The position numbers were made by a program, and so were the translations under genes. DNA of 64,000 bases from a virus. Under the pieces are notes generated by a model. That model did no database searches. It was not told the DNA's origin and saw only the letters and a list, made by a program, of their open reading frames with translations. The stretch spans positions 34,181-98,180 of the IMG/VR virus record IMGVR_UViG_3300046683_000929; one strand, given 5' to 3'. Positions 44,774 to 53,634 of the stretch are shown here, in pieces (within the stretch, counting starts at the first letter, position 1; each line of letters begins with the position of its first letter).

Positions 44774-44983
44774 TTACGCAGGCTCCAAATTGTCGTCAAA
44801 GTACTTTTTTGCAACATACCACTGATCTGCGTGGTTTTTGGGATTACGGGCAACATAGCCCCCCTCAAGACTGTCGAGTTTTTTATCCTCATCAGATACA
44901 CTAATACCTGATAAATCTTCACCTACTACATACGGCCTCATTTCAGATAAGCCTTTTCTTTTGTACTTTTTAAATGCATCCAT
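44774..44983 (-). CDS. Conserved small phage protein
   Basis: A 69-residue protein. EMRPYVVGEDLSGISVSDED and GGYVARNPKNHADQWYVAKKYF follow a pattern common to small phage proteins with unknown function. It is the first gene after the palindrome at 45014 and precedes groEL. Confidence 0.65.
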   Translation of the reverse strand: MDAFKKYKRKGLSEMRPYVVGEDLSGISVSDEDKKLDSLEGGYVARNPKNHADQWYVAKKYFDDNLEPA

Positions 44984-45013
44984 GATTTTTGTGTTTATAT
45001 TATTTGTTTGTAA

Positions 45014-45025
45014 TAAAATATTTTA
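45014..45025. promoter_or_regulatory. TAAAATATTTTA palindrome
   Basis: Exact copy; its TAA is the stop of the Tad2-like gene. It is 30 bases upstream of the next start. Confidence 0.7.
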
Positions 45026-45523
45026 GGAAACTACCGACCAATCTTCCGCTATTAAATCGGTTTGTGAAGGTACCCATCCATTTATGATACTGCCATCAAC
45101 AGATTTAAGGCAGAAATAAGCTTTGAAATCTATAAAATCTGAACTCGATGCAGCGAGATCGTCTTTTACAGACTGAGGCAATGATTTTACATTTGGAATA
45201 AAATCAACCCTTAAGTTATCAGCTGGCCGCATAAAGGCATACATCCCCTTTCCATTCCAACCTTCTCTAGCTACTTTCTTATTGGCCTTTAATGCTAAAA
45301 TCGCAAATTCGAAGCCTTTTAGACCATAGGTAATAGCCCAATCTTCGCGCATAATATAATGTGCGTGATTAGGTGAATCTAAAATATCGCCAGTCCTGGT
45401 AAATACCGATATTTGGCCATCTGTATTTTTGAACCAATGTCCAACCCACTCAGGAAGCTTTACATTTGCTCCGAGATCTAAGGCCTGCATTGCCTCTGAA
45501 TAATTCATTCCTTCTGTTTTCAT
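45023..45523 (-). CDS. Tandem Tad2-like (DUF2829) anti-Thoeris protein
   Basis: A 166-residue protein. Residues from about 72 fit the DUF2829 pattern: FAILALKANKKVAREGWNGKGMYAFM, then a strand pair, then GWVPSQTDLIAEDW. Residues 5-62 repeat it in looser form: EAMQALDLGANVKLPEWVGHWF to MREDW. Tad2 proteins of this family bind the cyclic ADP-ribose signal of Thoeris defence and so block host suicide. Most have one domain per chain, so this tandem form is unusual. Neighbours include DUF1643 and a DHH phosphodiesterase. Counter-defence is inferred from the family. Confidence 0.78.
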   Translation of the reverse strand: MKTEGMNYSEAMQALDLGANVKLPEWVGHWFKNTDGQISVFTRTGDILDSPNHAHYIMREDWAITYGLKGFEFAILALKANKKVAREGWNGKGMYAFMRPADNLRVDFIPNVKSLPQSVKDDLAASSSDFIDFKAYFCLKSVDGSIINGWVPSQTDLIAEDWSVVS

Positions 45524-45524
45524 A

Positions 45525-45992
45525 TTAAAATCTAATTAGTTGTGAATCTGACCGGCAATATAAAGGATGCTTTGGGCTGCCGTTTTTATTTATGTGAAGT
45601 GCCCATGCTTCAGGAAACATCTTTTTTAATTCGTTATCCCTTCCAAGGACATTAAAGTTACCCCAACAAAAGACAACCTTTTCAACAGAGTCGGCAGTCA
45701 TAGTTAACCACCAATCACTGTCTGGCAAATTACCTTCTTTAATATTTAATTTCTTGGGGTCGGTACTGATAAACGTAAATAAATTCATCATGTAAAACCC
45801 GCCGTAGCCCCAGCCTTTAACCATTGATCTTATTCTACGGATAGTCGGATCATCTGTTTCAGAATTGGCAGTTGAGGGATTAAGCCCTATAAACATTATC
45901 AGTGGCTTTTTTATATCCCATATACGCGCTAACATCATGCGATGTTTACCGCATGGACTGAAATGCGCAACACTATCTTCAAATAATCTCAT
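45525..45992 (-). CDS. DUF1643 family protein
   Basis: A 155-residue protein. The signature is clear: FIGLNPSTANSETDDPTIRRI near residue 35, GGFYMMNLFTFISTDP near 65 and a late PKHPLYCR. The family is widespread in phages and bacteria and its biochemistry is unknown. Conserved Asn, Asp and Arg residues suggest a nucleotide-related enzyme. It lies next to the Tad2-like gene. Confidence 0.85.
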   Translation of the reverse strand: MRLFEDSVAHFSPCGKHRMMLARIWDIKKPLIMFIGLNPSTANSETDDPTIRRIRSMVKGWGYGGFYMMNLFTFISTDPKKLNIKEGNLPDSDWWLTMTADSVEKVVFCWGNFNVLGRDNELKKMFPEAWALHINKNGSPKHPLYCRSDSQLIRF

Positions 45993-46005
45993 AGTTTATT
46001 ATTAT

Positions 46006-46710
46006 TTATTCACGATATGACCATTTCCTGCCAGCACATGTTTTATATATTCCTTTGATGCATTTTCTTATACTGCTTCTCGTCGCTCCTGTAGCAGATG
46101 CAGCCTCAGTGACAGAATCGAATATTTCACCTTTATCTGTCTGAACTTTTACTTTTCTGGCAGCAGATAATACTTTCATCTTTGCTAACCATTCTGGATT
46201 TTTAGCCAAATCCTGCAACATTTTTTTATTCTTTTCCTTATATTCTGGAGTATCACGTAGTATTTTTAGTTTCTCTTGAGCCTTTACGCCATTGATACCC
46301 CCTTGAATGCTTCTTTTAGCTCTCAATTCGTCTGTATATGATCTTATTAGGCCTTCATGATGCTTTTTCTTGACATATGGGTTTGTTATTGTATTGCCCC
46401 CTGTAGTTGATGCTGAAAGATTATAACAATTTTGCGGTTCAGCTTTTAAATAATAATCTAAGAATATTTTTTCCTGAGACTTTACATTTTTTTTATCATC
46501 AACCCTAACAATTATTTCAAAAAAGAAGAACTGCTCTCCGTATTTATTCCAAGATGCTTGAAGTAAGTCATTTTCATGTATACCTTTCCGAAGACGCTGC
46601 CAATGCTTGACCTTCCTACTGCTAAATGAAACAGAAGTGCCTCCAATATAGACCATTGCTGTAGCCCAACACTTTATCTTATAAACACCAAATCCATCCA
46701 ATGACTCCAT
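46006..46710 (-). CDS. GIY-YIG homing endonuclease with NUMOD domain
   Basis: A 234-residue free-standing homing endonuclease. GVYKI near residue 8 and MVYIGGTS near 20 are the GIY and YIG motifs, with a catalytic Arg-containing helix after them (SSRKVKHWQRL) and Glu in EIIV. The C-terminal 45 residues (VKVQTDKGEIFDSVTEAA to GRKWSYR) are a NUMOD1-type DNA-binding module. It sits alone between DUF1643 and the DHH gene and is probably a mobile insertion. Confidence 0.9.
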   Translation of the reverse strand: MESLDGFGVYKIKCWATAMVYIGGTSVSFSSRKVKHWQRLRKGIHENDLLQASWNKYGEQFFFFEIIVRVDDKKNVKSQEKIFLDYYLKAEPQNCYNLSASTTGGNTITNPYVKKKHHEGLIRSYTDELRAKRSIQGGINGVKAQEKLKILRDTPEYKEKNKKMLQDLAKNPEWLAKMKVLSAARKVKVQTDKGEIFDSVTEAASATGATRSSIRKCIKGIYKTCAGRKWSYRE

Positions 46711-46715
46711 TAAAA

Positions 46716-47585
46716 TTATCTAAAAAACAGTTCGTTAACCTGTAATAACGTAAGTGAATTTCCTGATGCTTGACGATGTCCGCCTCCGGAATATATTTTT
46801 GATAAGGCAGAGCAATCTATGTCTTTAGTGGTATATATTGACATTTTGCACTCTGATTTGGTTACTCTGAATGGTATCATCAAATCATGTTTAGCCTCGT
46901 TGTAAACGCTTTTAAAAGCGTTTGAATTAAAGGCTGCACCATTTATGCAAATTGCCCTATAGCCATGAAAATCTATCTCAAATGCCGACTTTGCCACAAA
47001 CTCATCAACCATTCCTTGATACTTCAAAATTGCATGGCCTTCCCGGACAACATCGCGAACAAATTCATTATCCCTTAAAATACTGTAAGGGAATGTTTCT
47101 GGTGATGAACAGTGAACCCTCATGCCATATTGGAAGGGCAGAATATCTGTTTGCCAAAAGTTTGTTTTTTCATTGCGCCAGGTATCATATTGACCCAATA
47201 AAGATATTGCCTCTGGCATGGTTCTGTCGGGAAAGAAATATTTCCAGGCTATTTCGCAAGCTGCTACACCATCTTCCAAAATAGCCTCAATATGATCATA
47301 TTCTTGAGACTTAAAGTTGGCGAAATCATTAATGGAAGTTTTGTGGTGATCTATCCAGGTGAACTTGTTTTTTGAATGCCGGGCAAGCCTATACATATCT
47401 GCCATAGGCAACGAAACGTCAAGCATAACAACTGGCTGATTAGGTTCTATAAAACCCCATGGGAACGGCTCGTCATAGTCGTACCCAATAAGTATTGGTT
47501 CACGGTTATTATCGCGTACCGCCATTGCAGCAATAGCGCCACTGGTGAAACCATCTAAGTCTCTCGAATGATATATGATGTACAT
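46716..47585 (-). CDS. DHH-family phosphodiesterase
   Basis: A 289-residue protein. HSRDLDG near residue 6 gives the first metal-binding Asp, VVMLDVS the next, WIDHHKT near 80 the DHH motif, and SGGGHRQASG near 270 the DHHA1 substrate-binding loop. DHH-DHHA1 enzymes cleave short RNAs (NrnA) or cyclic dinucleotide signals. The frame extends 16 codons further up, but the ATG at 47585 follows the previous stop and is the better start. It could recycle nanoRNA or destroy defence signals. Confidence 0.85.
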   Translation of the reverse strand: MYIIYHSRDLDGFTSGAIAAMAVRDNNREPILIGYDYDEPFPWGFIEPNQPVVMLDVSLPMADMYRLARHSKNKFTWIDHHKTSINDFANFKSQEYDHIEAILEDGVAACEIAWKYFFPDRTMPEAISLLGQYDTWRNEKTNFWQTDILPFQYGMRVHCSSPETFPYSILRDNEFVRDVVREGHAILKYQGMVDEFVAKSAFEIDFHGYRAICINGAAFNSNAFKSVYNEAKHDLMIPFRVTKSECKMSIYTTKDIDCSALSKIYSGGGHRQASGNSLTLLQVNELFFR

Positions 47586-47587
47586 AT

Positions 47588-47794
47588 TTAAAGTTTGTTT
47601 ATTTCGGCTTGTAAATTCTGGTAGTACTCCCAACCTAGTTCATGTACTCTGTAATCCGTTAGATCGCCATCGGCTTTAAACCCAGCAAGAGTAACAGGAA
47701 CTGAATCAGAAAAGTCAATCAAGATTATCTTCTCATTATCTACATTCTCTACCACCTTTGTTTGGGATATGAAGTCTGATAAGTTGCTATACAT
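47588..47794 (-). CDS. Hypothetical small protein
   Basis: A 68-residue protein with acidic residues spread along it (IILIDFSDSVPVTLAGFKADGDLTDY). It lies two bases before the DHH gene. The family was not recognised. Confidence 0.55.
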   Translation of the reverse strand: MYSNLSDFISQTKVVENVDNEKIILIDFSDSVPVTLAGFKADGDLTDYRVHELGWEYYQNLQAEINKL

Positions 47795-47797
47795 AAT

Positions 47798-48367
47798 TTA
47801 AGAAATTAGTTTTTTTAAAATAGTTGGATGGATAAGAGCCCTTTTAATTGGCTTGAAATCTGCTAATCCATAGGTCGGCTGCAACCAAAGGCCCGGAACC
47901 TCCCCGCATCCATCCTTATCTGCCCGCGAACTATACACATGAATTTCTCCAGAATGAGTACCATTGCTTTCTACAGCAGGATAGCAAGCACATCCCCAAT
48001 ACTCATTACGTTTTCGCCCGTAATTATTTGCTGGTGTCCAGTCCTTTTTTAGGACATATCCAAGATAAATGAATTGTTTACCATTGGTTAAAATCGTGCC
48101 TTCTTTATAGTTAACCTCATTATAACTGGATTCTTTTTTTACTGTATTTCGCTGATTTACAACAATCATATCATCTGTTAATCCGTGATATGAGGCTTTA
48201 AAATCTCCATCATTTTGCCAATCACGAATAGCGGCATTTACTGCATGCGTACGGAGATGGGCTTGATTTAATTTTGGCCTCAAAACTCTGCTTATCGCAA
48301 TGATAGAATCTATAAGTCCTACTATTATACCCTCTTCTGTTCTGCAATCTGTTTTTGTTGTTTCCAT
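47798..48367 (-). CDS. Hypothetical protein
   Basis: A 189-residue protein. A helical N-terminus (IIAISRVLRPKLNQAHLRTHAVNAAI) is followed by beta-rich sequence with YWGCACYP and CGEVPGLW. The family was not recognised. It overlaps the stop-start junction of the gene before it. Confidence 0.55.
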   Translation of the reverse strand: METTKTDCRTEEGIIVGLIDSIIAISRVLRPKLNQAHLRTHAVNAAIRDWQNDGDFKASYHGLTDDMIVVNQRNTVKKESSYNEVNYKEGTILTNGKQFIYLGYVLKKDWTPANNYGRKRNEYWGCACYPAVESNGTHSGEIHVYSSRADKDGCGEVPGLWLQPTYGLADFKPIKRALIHPTILKKLIS

Positions 48368-49167
48368 TAATAATTAAAGATTAGTTTATTCATAACCTTA
48401 GTTGCAAGCTCAATTCCTTTTGATGTAATAGTATATGCCAGTTTTTGCCTGACCCCTCTGCGCGATAGATACCCATCGTTATAAAGCTCTAAAAGGGCCC
48501 CTGACAAGTCCGCCCGGTTGCTTGTATATGCGTGCCGAAAGGCTATGCCATAAAAATCTTTACCAAACTGCTCTCCGCTGAAGAAATAAAACAATGCGTA
48601 TAGCTTAGGAACTGATAATTTAAAATCTATAATGACATCTTTTTTATGTCCTTCATAATGAGCAAACATGCGCATCAAGTTATTCAATGCACGGTAATAT
48701 TCCTTATATTTTGTTTCACGCTTAGATACTTTTTTAGGATGAGCCGCCTGGATTAAATTATTTATATCAGAGCATTTGACATGGGCCATATATTGCATCG
48801 CCTGCATTAACTCCTTATCGCCCTGTACGAATAATGAATGAACTCCCATTTCATCAAGAAGTTCACTATTCTTTAATCTACCTGCCTGGGCCTGTATAGC
48901 CGCCTTAAATTCTTTAGCTGAAACTCCACCATCTGGTGCCTCTGTTGCAATTATTATCTTATGCTTAAAACATACTGACAATAAATACATCTTTTCAGTA
49001 AAATTTAGCTTGTCAATAACATAGATTCCATTCTTGAATATCTTGAATTTCAGCTCACTTGGAATTAATTCAGATTGCTCTGGAGTAATTTTATTCAATA
49101 GCCCATATATATGATCATCGAAATTTGGTACATAAATATCAAGATTTCTAATGTTTCCGCCACGCAT
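48367..49167 (-). CDS. Hypothetical protein with winged-helix-like end
   Basis: A 266-residue protein. The last 45 residues (LSGALLELYNDGYLSRRGVRQKLAYTITSKGIELATKVM) have the helix-turn-helix and wing pattern of MarR/PadR-type DNA-binding domains. The N-terminal 200 residues are mostly helical with no known family. It begins a unit after a palindrome and an inverted repeat at 49191-49226, so autoregulation is possible. Confidence 0.5.
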   Translation of the reverse strand: MRGGNIRNLDIYVPNFDDHIYGLLNKITPEQSELIPSELKFKIFKNGIYVIDKLNFTEKMYLLSVCFKHKIIIATEAPDGGVSAKEFKAAIQAQAGRLKNSELLDEMGVHSLFVQGDKELMQAMQYMAHVKCSDINNLIQAAHPKKVSKRETKYKEYYRALNNLMRMFAHYEGHKKDVIIDFKLSVPKLYALFYFFSGEQFGKDFYGIAFRHAYTSNRADLSGALLELYNDGYLSRRGVRQKLAYTITSKGIELATKVMNKLIFNY

Positions 49168-49190
49168 AATTTGTATCTATTTGCTACACT

Positions 49191-49226
49191 AATTAATAAA
49201 ATTATGCTTGCCTAATTTTATTAATT
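49191..49226. promoter_or_regulatory. 14-bp perfect inverted repeat
   Basis: AATTAATAAAATTA and TAATTTTATTAATT flank an 8-base spacer, between the palindrome at 49234 and the start at 49167. It could be an operator for the winged-helix protein or a weak hairpin. Confidence 0.55.
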
Positions 49227-49233
49227 GCATAAG

Positions 49234-49245
49234 TAAAATATTTTA
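49234..49245. promoter_or_regulatory. TAAAATATTTTA palindrome
   Basis: Exact copy; its TAA is the stop of the SbcC-like gene. It is 66 bases before the next start, the widest spacing in the set. Confidence 0.7.
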
Positions 49246-50673
49246 TTCTGGGGTAGCCTCAATAATCTCCACCGCAAACTCTGCATCTGGAACTGTCATC
49301 TCCACCAGGTACTGCACATTGAACTTCTCGCAAGCTTTCCTTACCTCTTTTAACTTTGAACCTAAGTCCTGGGCATTAGGTATGATGATAAAGTTTCCCC
49401 CATTAGGATTAAGCGCCAGTTGTATTTCGGCAGTGATACGAATCTGTTCGCCGGTACTCAGGTTGTCAGCAGAGAACTCTCTGCCGTTGTACAGCACGAT
49501 TAAGCTTCCGCTCTTGTCTTGACCTATCGACAATTCTTTAAGTGGCAGAGCGGCCTTAAAAAAGGCATCGTTCTCTTCGCGCTTAGCTTTTATCTTAGCG
49601 TCAAGGTCGTTCCATTTGGCATCAAGCTCAAGCCACTCTTCATATGCATCAACTCCCTTTAAAAAGGCAGCCTTCTGAATACCGAACTCAATAATATCAT
49701 TAAGGGTATCAGTGTAAATTTTATCGGCCTCCAAAACTATTTTGGCATTTGCCTGTTCTATTTTGGCCAGGTCAGCAGTGACTTTATCGTATGCCTTTTT
49801 GGAAAGCAGTTTCTTTTCCTCCTGCTTTATCATACCCTTCGCTTCCGCTATTTCAGTTTTCTTTTCGCCTAATAGCTCTTGAAGTTTTTTTATCTGTTCT
49901 TCAATGTCAACTATTTCGGTTTCTGTCATTCTTATAGCTTGGTTTATAAGATCGATTTCAACAGTAGAATCAACGTGGGCATCCAGCTTTGCCTTAAGAT
50001 CGGCAACCGGCTTTTGGGTGTCCAGGTGTTTTTTCTTTGCATCCTCTGCCTCTTTTTGATCACGTTCCTTATCGAAGTATTCAGCACGCTCATCAACAGT
50101 ATCAAGATCAATGCTATTCCACAACTCTTTTTTAACCTCGCGTTGAGTGCCGATAGGGCCGCGCTCCTTTTCCCATTTGGTTATATCCTCCTGGTTCTTA
50201 TCAATAACATCGCCGCCAATGGCATCGCGCATGTACTGGTAGCGGGCAGTAGGGGATGCCCGCTTGTTGAAATACTCATTGAACTCAAATTTGCTATGAG
50301 TGAAAACATTATTGAACACATCGCTCATAATATTTTTTAGGCTGAGCTTGGAGTTATCCGGGCCGCGCACCTCAAACCTGCCATTATCAATGGTTCCGTC
50401 TTTCCTACGAAAGAACTTCCGGATTACAGTATATGTTTTGCCATTGGCTGCGGTATAATGAGATTTGGTAAAACCCTCATCCTTTCCGTCAGCTAATGGG
50501 TTTGTAGGATATCCTCCCTGGTCAATATGCGCAAGGATAGCTTTTGATAGCGTTGTTTTGCCAGTACCCGAATCACCGACAACAATCATTGACTCGCCAT
50601 TTGGATTGATTACTAGATGCTCGTGTATCCCGAAGTTAAAGAGCTCAATTCTTTGAAGTCCGATATTTTGCAT
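49243..50673 (-). CDS. SbcC/gp46-like recombination ATPase
   Basis: A 476-residue protein. The Walker A VVGDSGTGKTT lies near residue 31. A long coiled coil occupies about 190-390 (KKHLDTQKPVADLKAKLD, EQIKKLQELLGEKKTEI). The ABC signature LSTGEQIRI is near 406 and the D-loop region follows. This is the form of the SMC/Rad50-type ATPases used by phages for DNA-end processing. A nuclease partner (SbcD-like) was not seen in the window. Confidence 0.8.
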   Translation of the reverse strand: MQNIGLQRIELFNFGIHEHLVINPNGESMIVVGDSGTGKTTLSKAILAHIDQGGYPTNPLADGKDEGFTKSHYTAANGKTYTVIRKFFRRKDGTIDNGRFEVRGPDNSKLSLKNIMSDVFNNVFTHSKFEFNEYFNKRASPTARYQYMRDAIGGDVIDKNQEDITKWEKERGPIGTQREVKKELWNSIDLDTVDERAEYFDKERDQKEAEDAKKKHLDTQKPVADLKAKLDAHVDSTVEIDLINQAIRMTETEIVDIEEQIKKLQELLGEKKTEIAEAKGMIKQEEKKLLSKKAYDKVTADLAKIEQANAKIVLEADKIYTDTLNDIIEFGIQKAAFLKGVDAYEEWLELDAKWNDLDAKIKAKREENDAFFKAALPLKELSIGQDKSGSLIVLYNGREFSADNLSTGEQIRITAEIQLALNPNGGNFIIIPNAQDLGSKLKEVRKACEKFNVQYLVEMTVPDAEFAVEIIEATPE

Positions 50674-50684
50674 GGTTTTGGTGG

Positions 50685-51137
50685 TTATTTGTTTTCAGGA
50701 AAAATGATAGCATCAACGGCGGCCCAGTCAACATATGGGCGAGAAGAGAAATCAAGATTAAATAATAATGGGCAGCCCAAAGCTGCGTCGTCAATATAAG
50801 TATGGCAATAAGCTTTTGGCGATGAAGTCCATGCCTTTTGTGTTGGGTTTTCTTGAATTCCCCATAGTGGAATATCCCTGTCTGAAAACCATTTTATAGC
50901 ATGATCCAAGAAGCTATCGGCCCCGCATTTAATTAATGTAGGATCTTCTATAACCGGAGACTCTGTAGTATTACTACGCATCGTCCATAAAACAAGCTTA
51001 CCGCCTGCAGCGACTATCTTTTTTAGGACATCAACAGCGCCTGGACAATCTTCTCCCATTTCAGGAAACGCATGATTAACACAGGTACCATCGAAATCAA
51101 TGCCAAATATATGGCCGGGCTTAAATGAATGGTGCAT
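50685..51137 (-). CDS. HAD-family hydrolase
   Basis: A 150-residue protein. FGIDFDGT near residue 11 is HAD motif I, LVLWTMRS near 48 motif II, and TYIDDAALG near 113 the acidic motif IV. There is no kinase domain. Small HAD phosphatases of this type are common in Bacteroidota phages. The substrate is unknown, possibly a nucleotide or DNA 3'-phosphate. Confidence 0.82.
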   Translation of the reverse strand: MHHSFKPGHIFGIDFDGTCVNHAFPEMGEDCPGAVDVLKKIVAAGGKLVLWTMRSNTTESPVIEDPTLIKCGADSFLDHAIKWFSDRDIPLWGIQENPTQKAWTSSPKAYCHTYIDDAALGCPLLFNLDFSSRPYVDWAAVDAIIFPENK

Positions 51138-51142
51138 ATATT

Positions 51143-51619
51143 TTAGCTTAAGTTTTTTAGCATGTATTGCTTGTACTGATCCGCATACTGGAAAATCAAT
51201 TCAGGAGTAGCGTCATGGCGGTTGGCCCAATATTGAAGAGAATACCGCAGCGCAAGCTCACCTGGCGTGCCGGTTATTATCCTGGTAGTAGGGCTGGGAA
51301 CGTATTGATCTGGTGATGGGCTTTGAATATCTTGATAAGTAGCCTGTACGGGATTAACGGCGTTTACACCAAGGGTATGAAGGGTTTTCGATACGCTTTT
51401 AACTGTGATGTTAATGATATCGCCCTCAACAAAGGCCACATTTGTACTTGCACTGCATATCTGGCCATCATATTCCTCAAGATCATCAAGCTGAAAACGA
51501 ACATGGTGGCAGTACCACTGAACAGCTGGCGTAGTTCTTGTATTAAGATAAGAGTCAGCATTAAGCTTTAACTCAATTACGCTTACGTCGGCAGTAAAAC
51601 CCTTTAATAACGTCTCCAT
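51143..51619 (-). CDS. Hypothetical protein, possible OB fold
   Basis: A 158-residue protein. The first 80 residues alternate strands (VSVIELKLNADSYLNTR, WYCHHVRFQLDDL, GDIINITVKSVSKTLHTLGVNAV) in a way compatible with an OB fold. The C-terminus is helical, not the acidic tail typical of SSB. A single-stranded DNA-binding role next to SbcC- and AAA+-type ATPases is a guess. Confidence 0.45.
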   Translation of the reverse strand: METLLKGFTADVSVIELKLNADSYLNTRTTPAVQWYCHHVRFQLDDLEEYDGQICSASTNVAFVEGDIINITVKSVSKTLHTLGVNAVNPVQATYQDIQSPSPDQYVPSPTTRIITGTPGELALRYSLQYWANRHDATPELIFQYADQYKQYMLKNLS

Positions 51620-51822
51620 TACTTTGATTCGAAATGATTTTCAATGTCAAACTCTTTTGACCCTTTGGTCAGGATGATACTTAATATATCCCCTTTCTTT
51701 GGCTGTTTAACTCCTTTTGCAATAGCATATGCATTAAGTTTATTGCACAAGGTATTAAATGCTGATATAGCAGATGTGTTTACCTGCTGGCTTAATACTG
51801 CTGTTGTTTTTACTTCCGGCAT
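51619..51822 (-). CDS. Hypothetical small protein
   Basis: A 67-residue protein with a helical middle (SAISAFNTLCNKLNAYAIAKGV) and an acidic end. It shares one base with the next gene's start. The family was not recognised. Confidence 0.55.
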   Translation of the reverse strand: MPEVKTTAVLSQQVNTSAISAFNTLCNKLNAYAIAKGVKQPKKGDILSIILTKGSKEFDIENHFESK

Positions 51823-51885
51823 TTTTTTATTTTTTATTTATCAAATGTAATATTTATTTTTTTATTTCAAAATGCTTTTTAAAAA

Positions 51886-53625
51886 TTATTCTTCAAAAGA
51901 TGGTAAATATTCCTTGATGAAGTTGATCGACTCAACATTTATCTCTTCGCCATTTTTATAGTACTTGCTTAGCAGCTTGAGCGCATTACGCACATCACGG
52001 CCAGACATTGGAAACTTAGCTACAATTTCTTTAATGTTTGGAGCTGGCATATTAACTCCAAATGCGGGAATATGCGTTTGCCAAATTTTAACCAGGTTCT
52101 CAGGTGATGGATTATTGTAGGGTATAGCAACTGTTACCCTGGACATGATTGCCTCATCTACGATATTTTTCCTATTGGTGGTAAGAAATAAAATCCCATT
52201 GTAATATTCAAGCAGACGAAGAAAGGTACCAACAATGGCATTCTGGATCATATCCTGGCCGCGCTTGTAAACATAGGTATCCGCCTCATCAATCATTAAT
52301 ATACAACTCCACCTTTCAGCGCGGCGAAGAACCGCAGATAACTTCTTTTCTATATCATCAACATCTACTCCCAGTTGAGATGACTGGATCTGATATAGCG
52401 GCTTTTCTACATACTCAGAATATATTTCGCCGGTCAAAGTTTTACCGTTTCCAGGAGGGCCATATCCCAGAATAACGAGCCCTCCAGACTTGCCTTCAAT
52501 GATGTCCTTACCCTCCATTTGAACTTCCCCATCGACCAAAGAATTAATCAAGGTTTTAATACTATCATCAACTATTAATTCGGATAACAGCTTTTTATTA
52601 TAGACATACTTATCCAAAATAGAGATATGGCATGTCACATCCCGGTGCTTCGTGATATCATACATCTTAACATAAAGATGATAGGGCAGGTAGTTATAAC
52701 CGAACTGTGGGGAATTATATGTAATGGGAAAACCTTCGCCTGCCTTCTTAACTATAAACTCGTCGACAACAAGCTTACACATTTTCTTTTCATCATAAAA
52801 ATCAGTTGCCCTCGATGATGCATACCAAGTACTTCCGCTGGTAAATCCCTTACCCTCCGATGTATACTGATGTCCCACCTTTGTTAATTGAACATCTTGC
52901 CATAAATCATAGTGCTTAACGTAATCCTCTTTAAGGTCCTCGGTATTATAGAATATGAGTTTATTAAATAAAATAGCCCGCAGGCCCAAATACTCTTTCT
53001 TTTCAACCTTGTCCAATTCTTTCTTTTCACTCTCATCGGCATCAAGTTCACGCAGATCACTTTCATCAATGTCAAAATATCCCGATGTTTCAATATTTAC
53101 AGCTGCCCCTTTTTTAATAAAGTCTTTAGCATAAAATGATATATAAGTACTAGAACTCTTGCCTTCTCCATCACCTATTGCTCCATAGACAAGGTTTAAT
53201 CTAATATGCCGTGGACTATCTTTTCTCGCAGGAATATTCTCCACGCCATTTGCCAGGTAAGGCAATAAAACACCATCCGAACCATTTCTCCAAAACCATT
53301 TTGTCTTTTGCTGCATAATAAACCCTGTCAATGAAATCTTAAAGGAGTCTAATGTTTTAATTACTTCCTTTTCTGGATTTTCAGTAGCCTCAATATACCT
53401 GGTAATTTTATCTACAACTGATTTTGGAGCCAATGACCTAACCTTGAAATATAGGCTCTTAACTTCCACAACCTCCAATTCAGCAAGGTTCATTTTAAAA
53501 GTTTCGATATCATCCATAACGGATACCGGCGAACCAAGCTTACTTGATATACGCCAGTCACCTTTTATTAATTTCGTTTCTTTGAATAACCTTTTTGCCA
53601 GGCTCAGCTTAATGTTTACTATCAT
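51886..53625 (-). CDS. AAA+ ATPase
   Basis: A 579-residue protein. The C-terminal third is a standard AAA+ module: GYGPPGNGKT near residue 388, LMIDEAD near 443, FLTTNR sensor 1 near 477 and SGRDVRNAL near 550. The N-terminal 350 residues are a different, mostly beta-rich domain with a charged DESDLRELDADESEKKELDK loop. The AAA part resembles membrane-associated BCS1-type and clamp-loader-like ATPases. The role could be in replication or in DNA or protein remodelling. Confidence 0.8.
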   Translation of the reverse strand: MIVNIKLSLAKRLFKETKLIKGDWRISSKLGSPVSVMDDIETFKMNLAELEVVEVKSLYFKVRSLAPKSVVDKITRYIEATENPEKEVIKTLDSFKISLTGFIMQQKTKWFWRNGSDGVLLPYLANGVENIPARKDSPRHIRLNLVYGAIGDGEGKSSSTYISFYAKDFIKKGAAVNIETSGYFDIDESDLRELDADESEKKELDKVEKKEYLGLRAILFNKLIFYNTEDLKEDYVKHYDLWQDVQLTKVGHQYTSEGKGFTSGSTWYASSRATDFYDEKKMCKLVVDEFIVKKAGEGFPITYNSPQFGYNYLPYHLYVKMYDITKHRDVTCHISILDKYVYNKKLLSELIVDDSIKTLINSLVDGEVQMEGKDIIEGKSGGLVILGYGPPGNGKTLTGEIYSEYVEKPLYQIQSSQLGVDVDDIEKKLSAVLRRAERWSCILMIDEADTYVYKRGQDMIQNAIVGTFLRLLEYYNGILFLTTNRKNIVDEAIMSRVTVAIPYNNPSPENLVKIWQTHIPAFGVNMPAPNIKEIVAKFPMSGRDVRNALKLLSKYYKNGEEINVESINFIKEYLPSFEE

Positions 53626-53634
53626 GTGGTGGTT

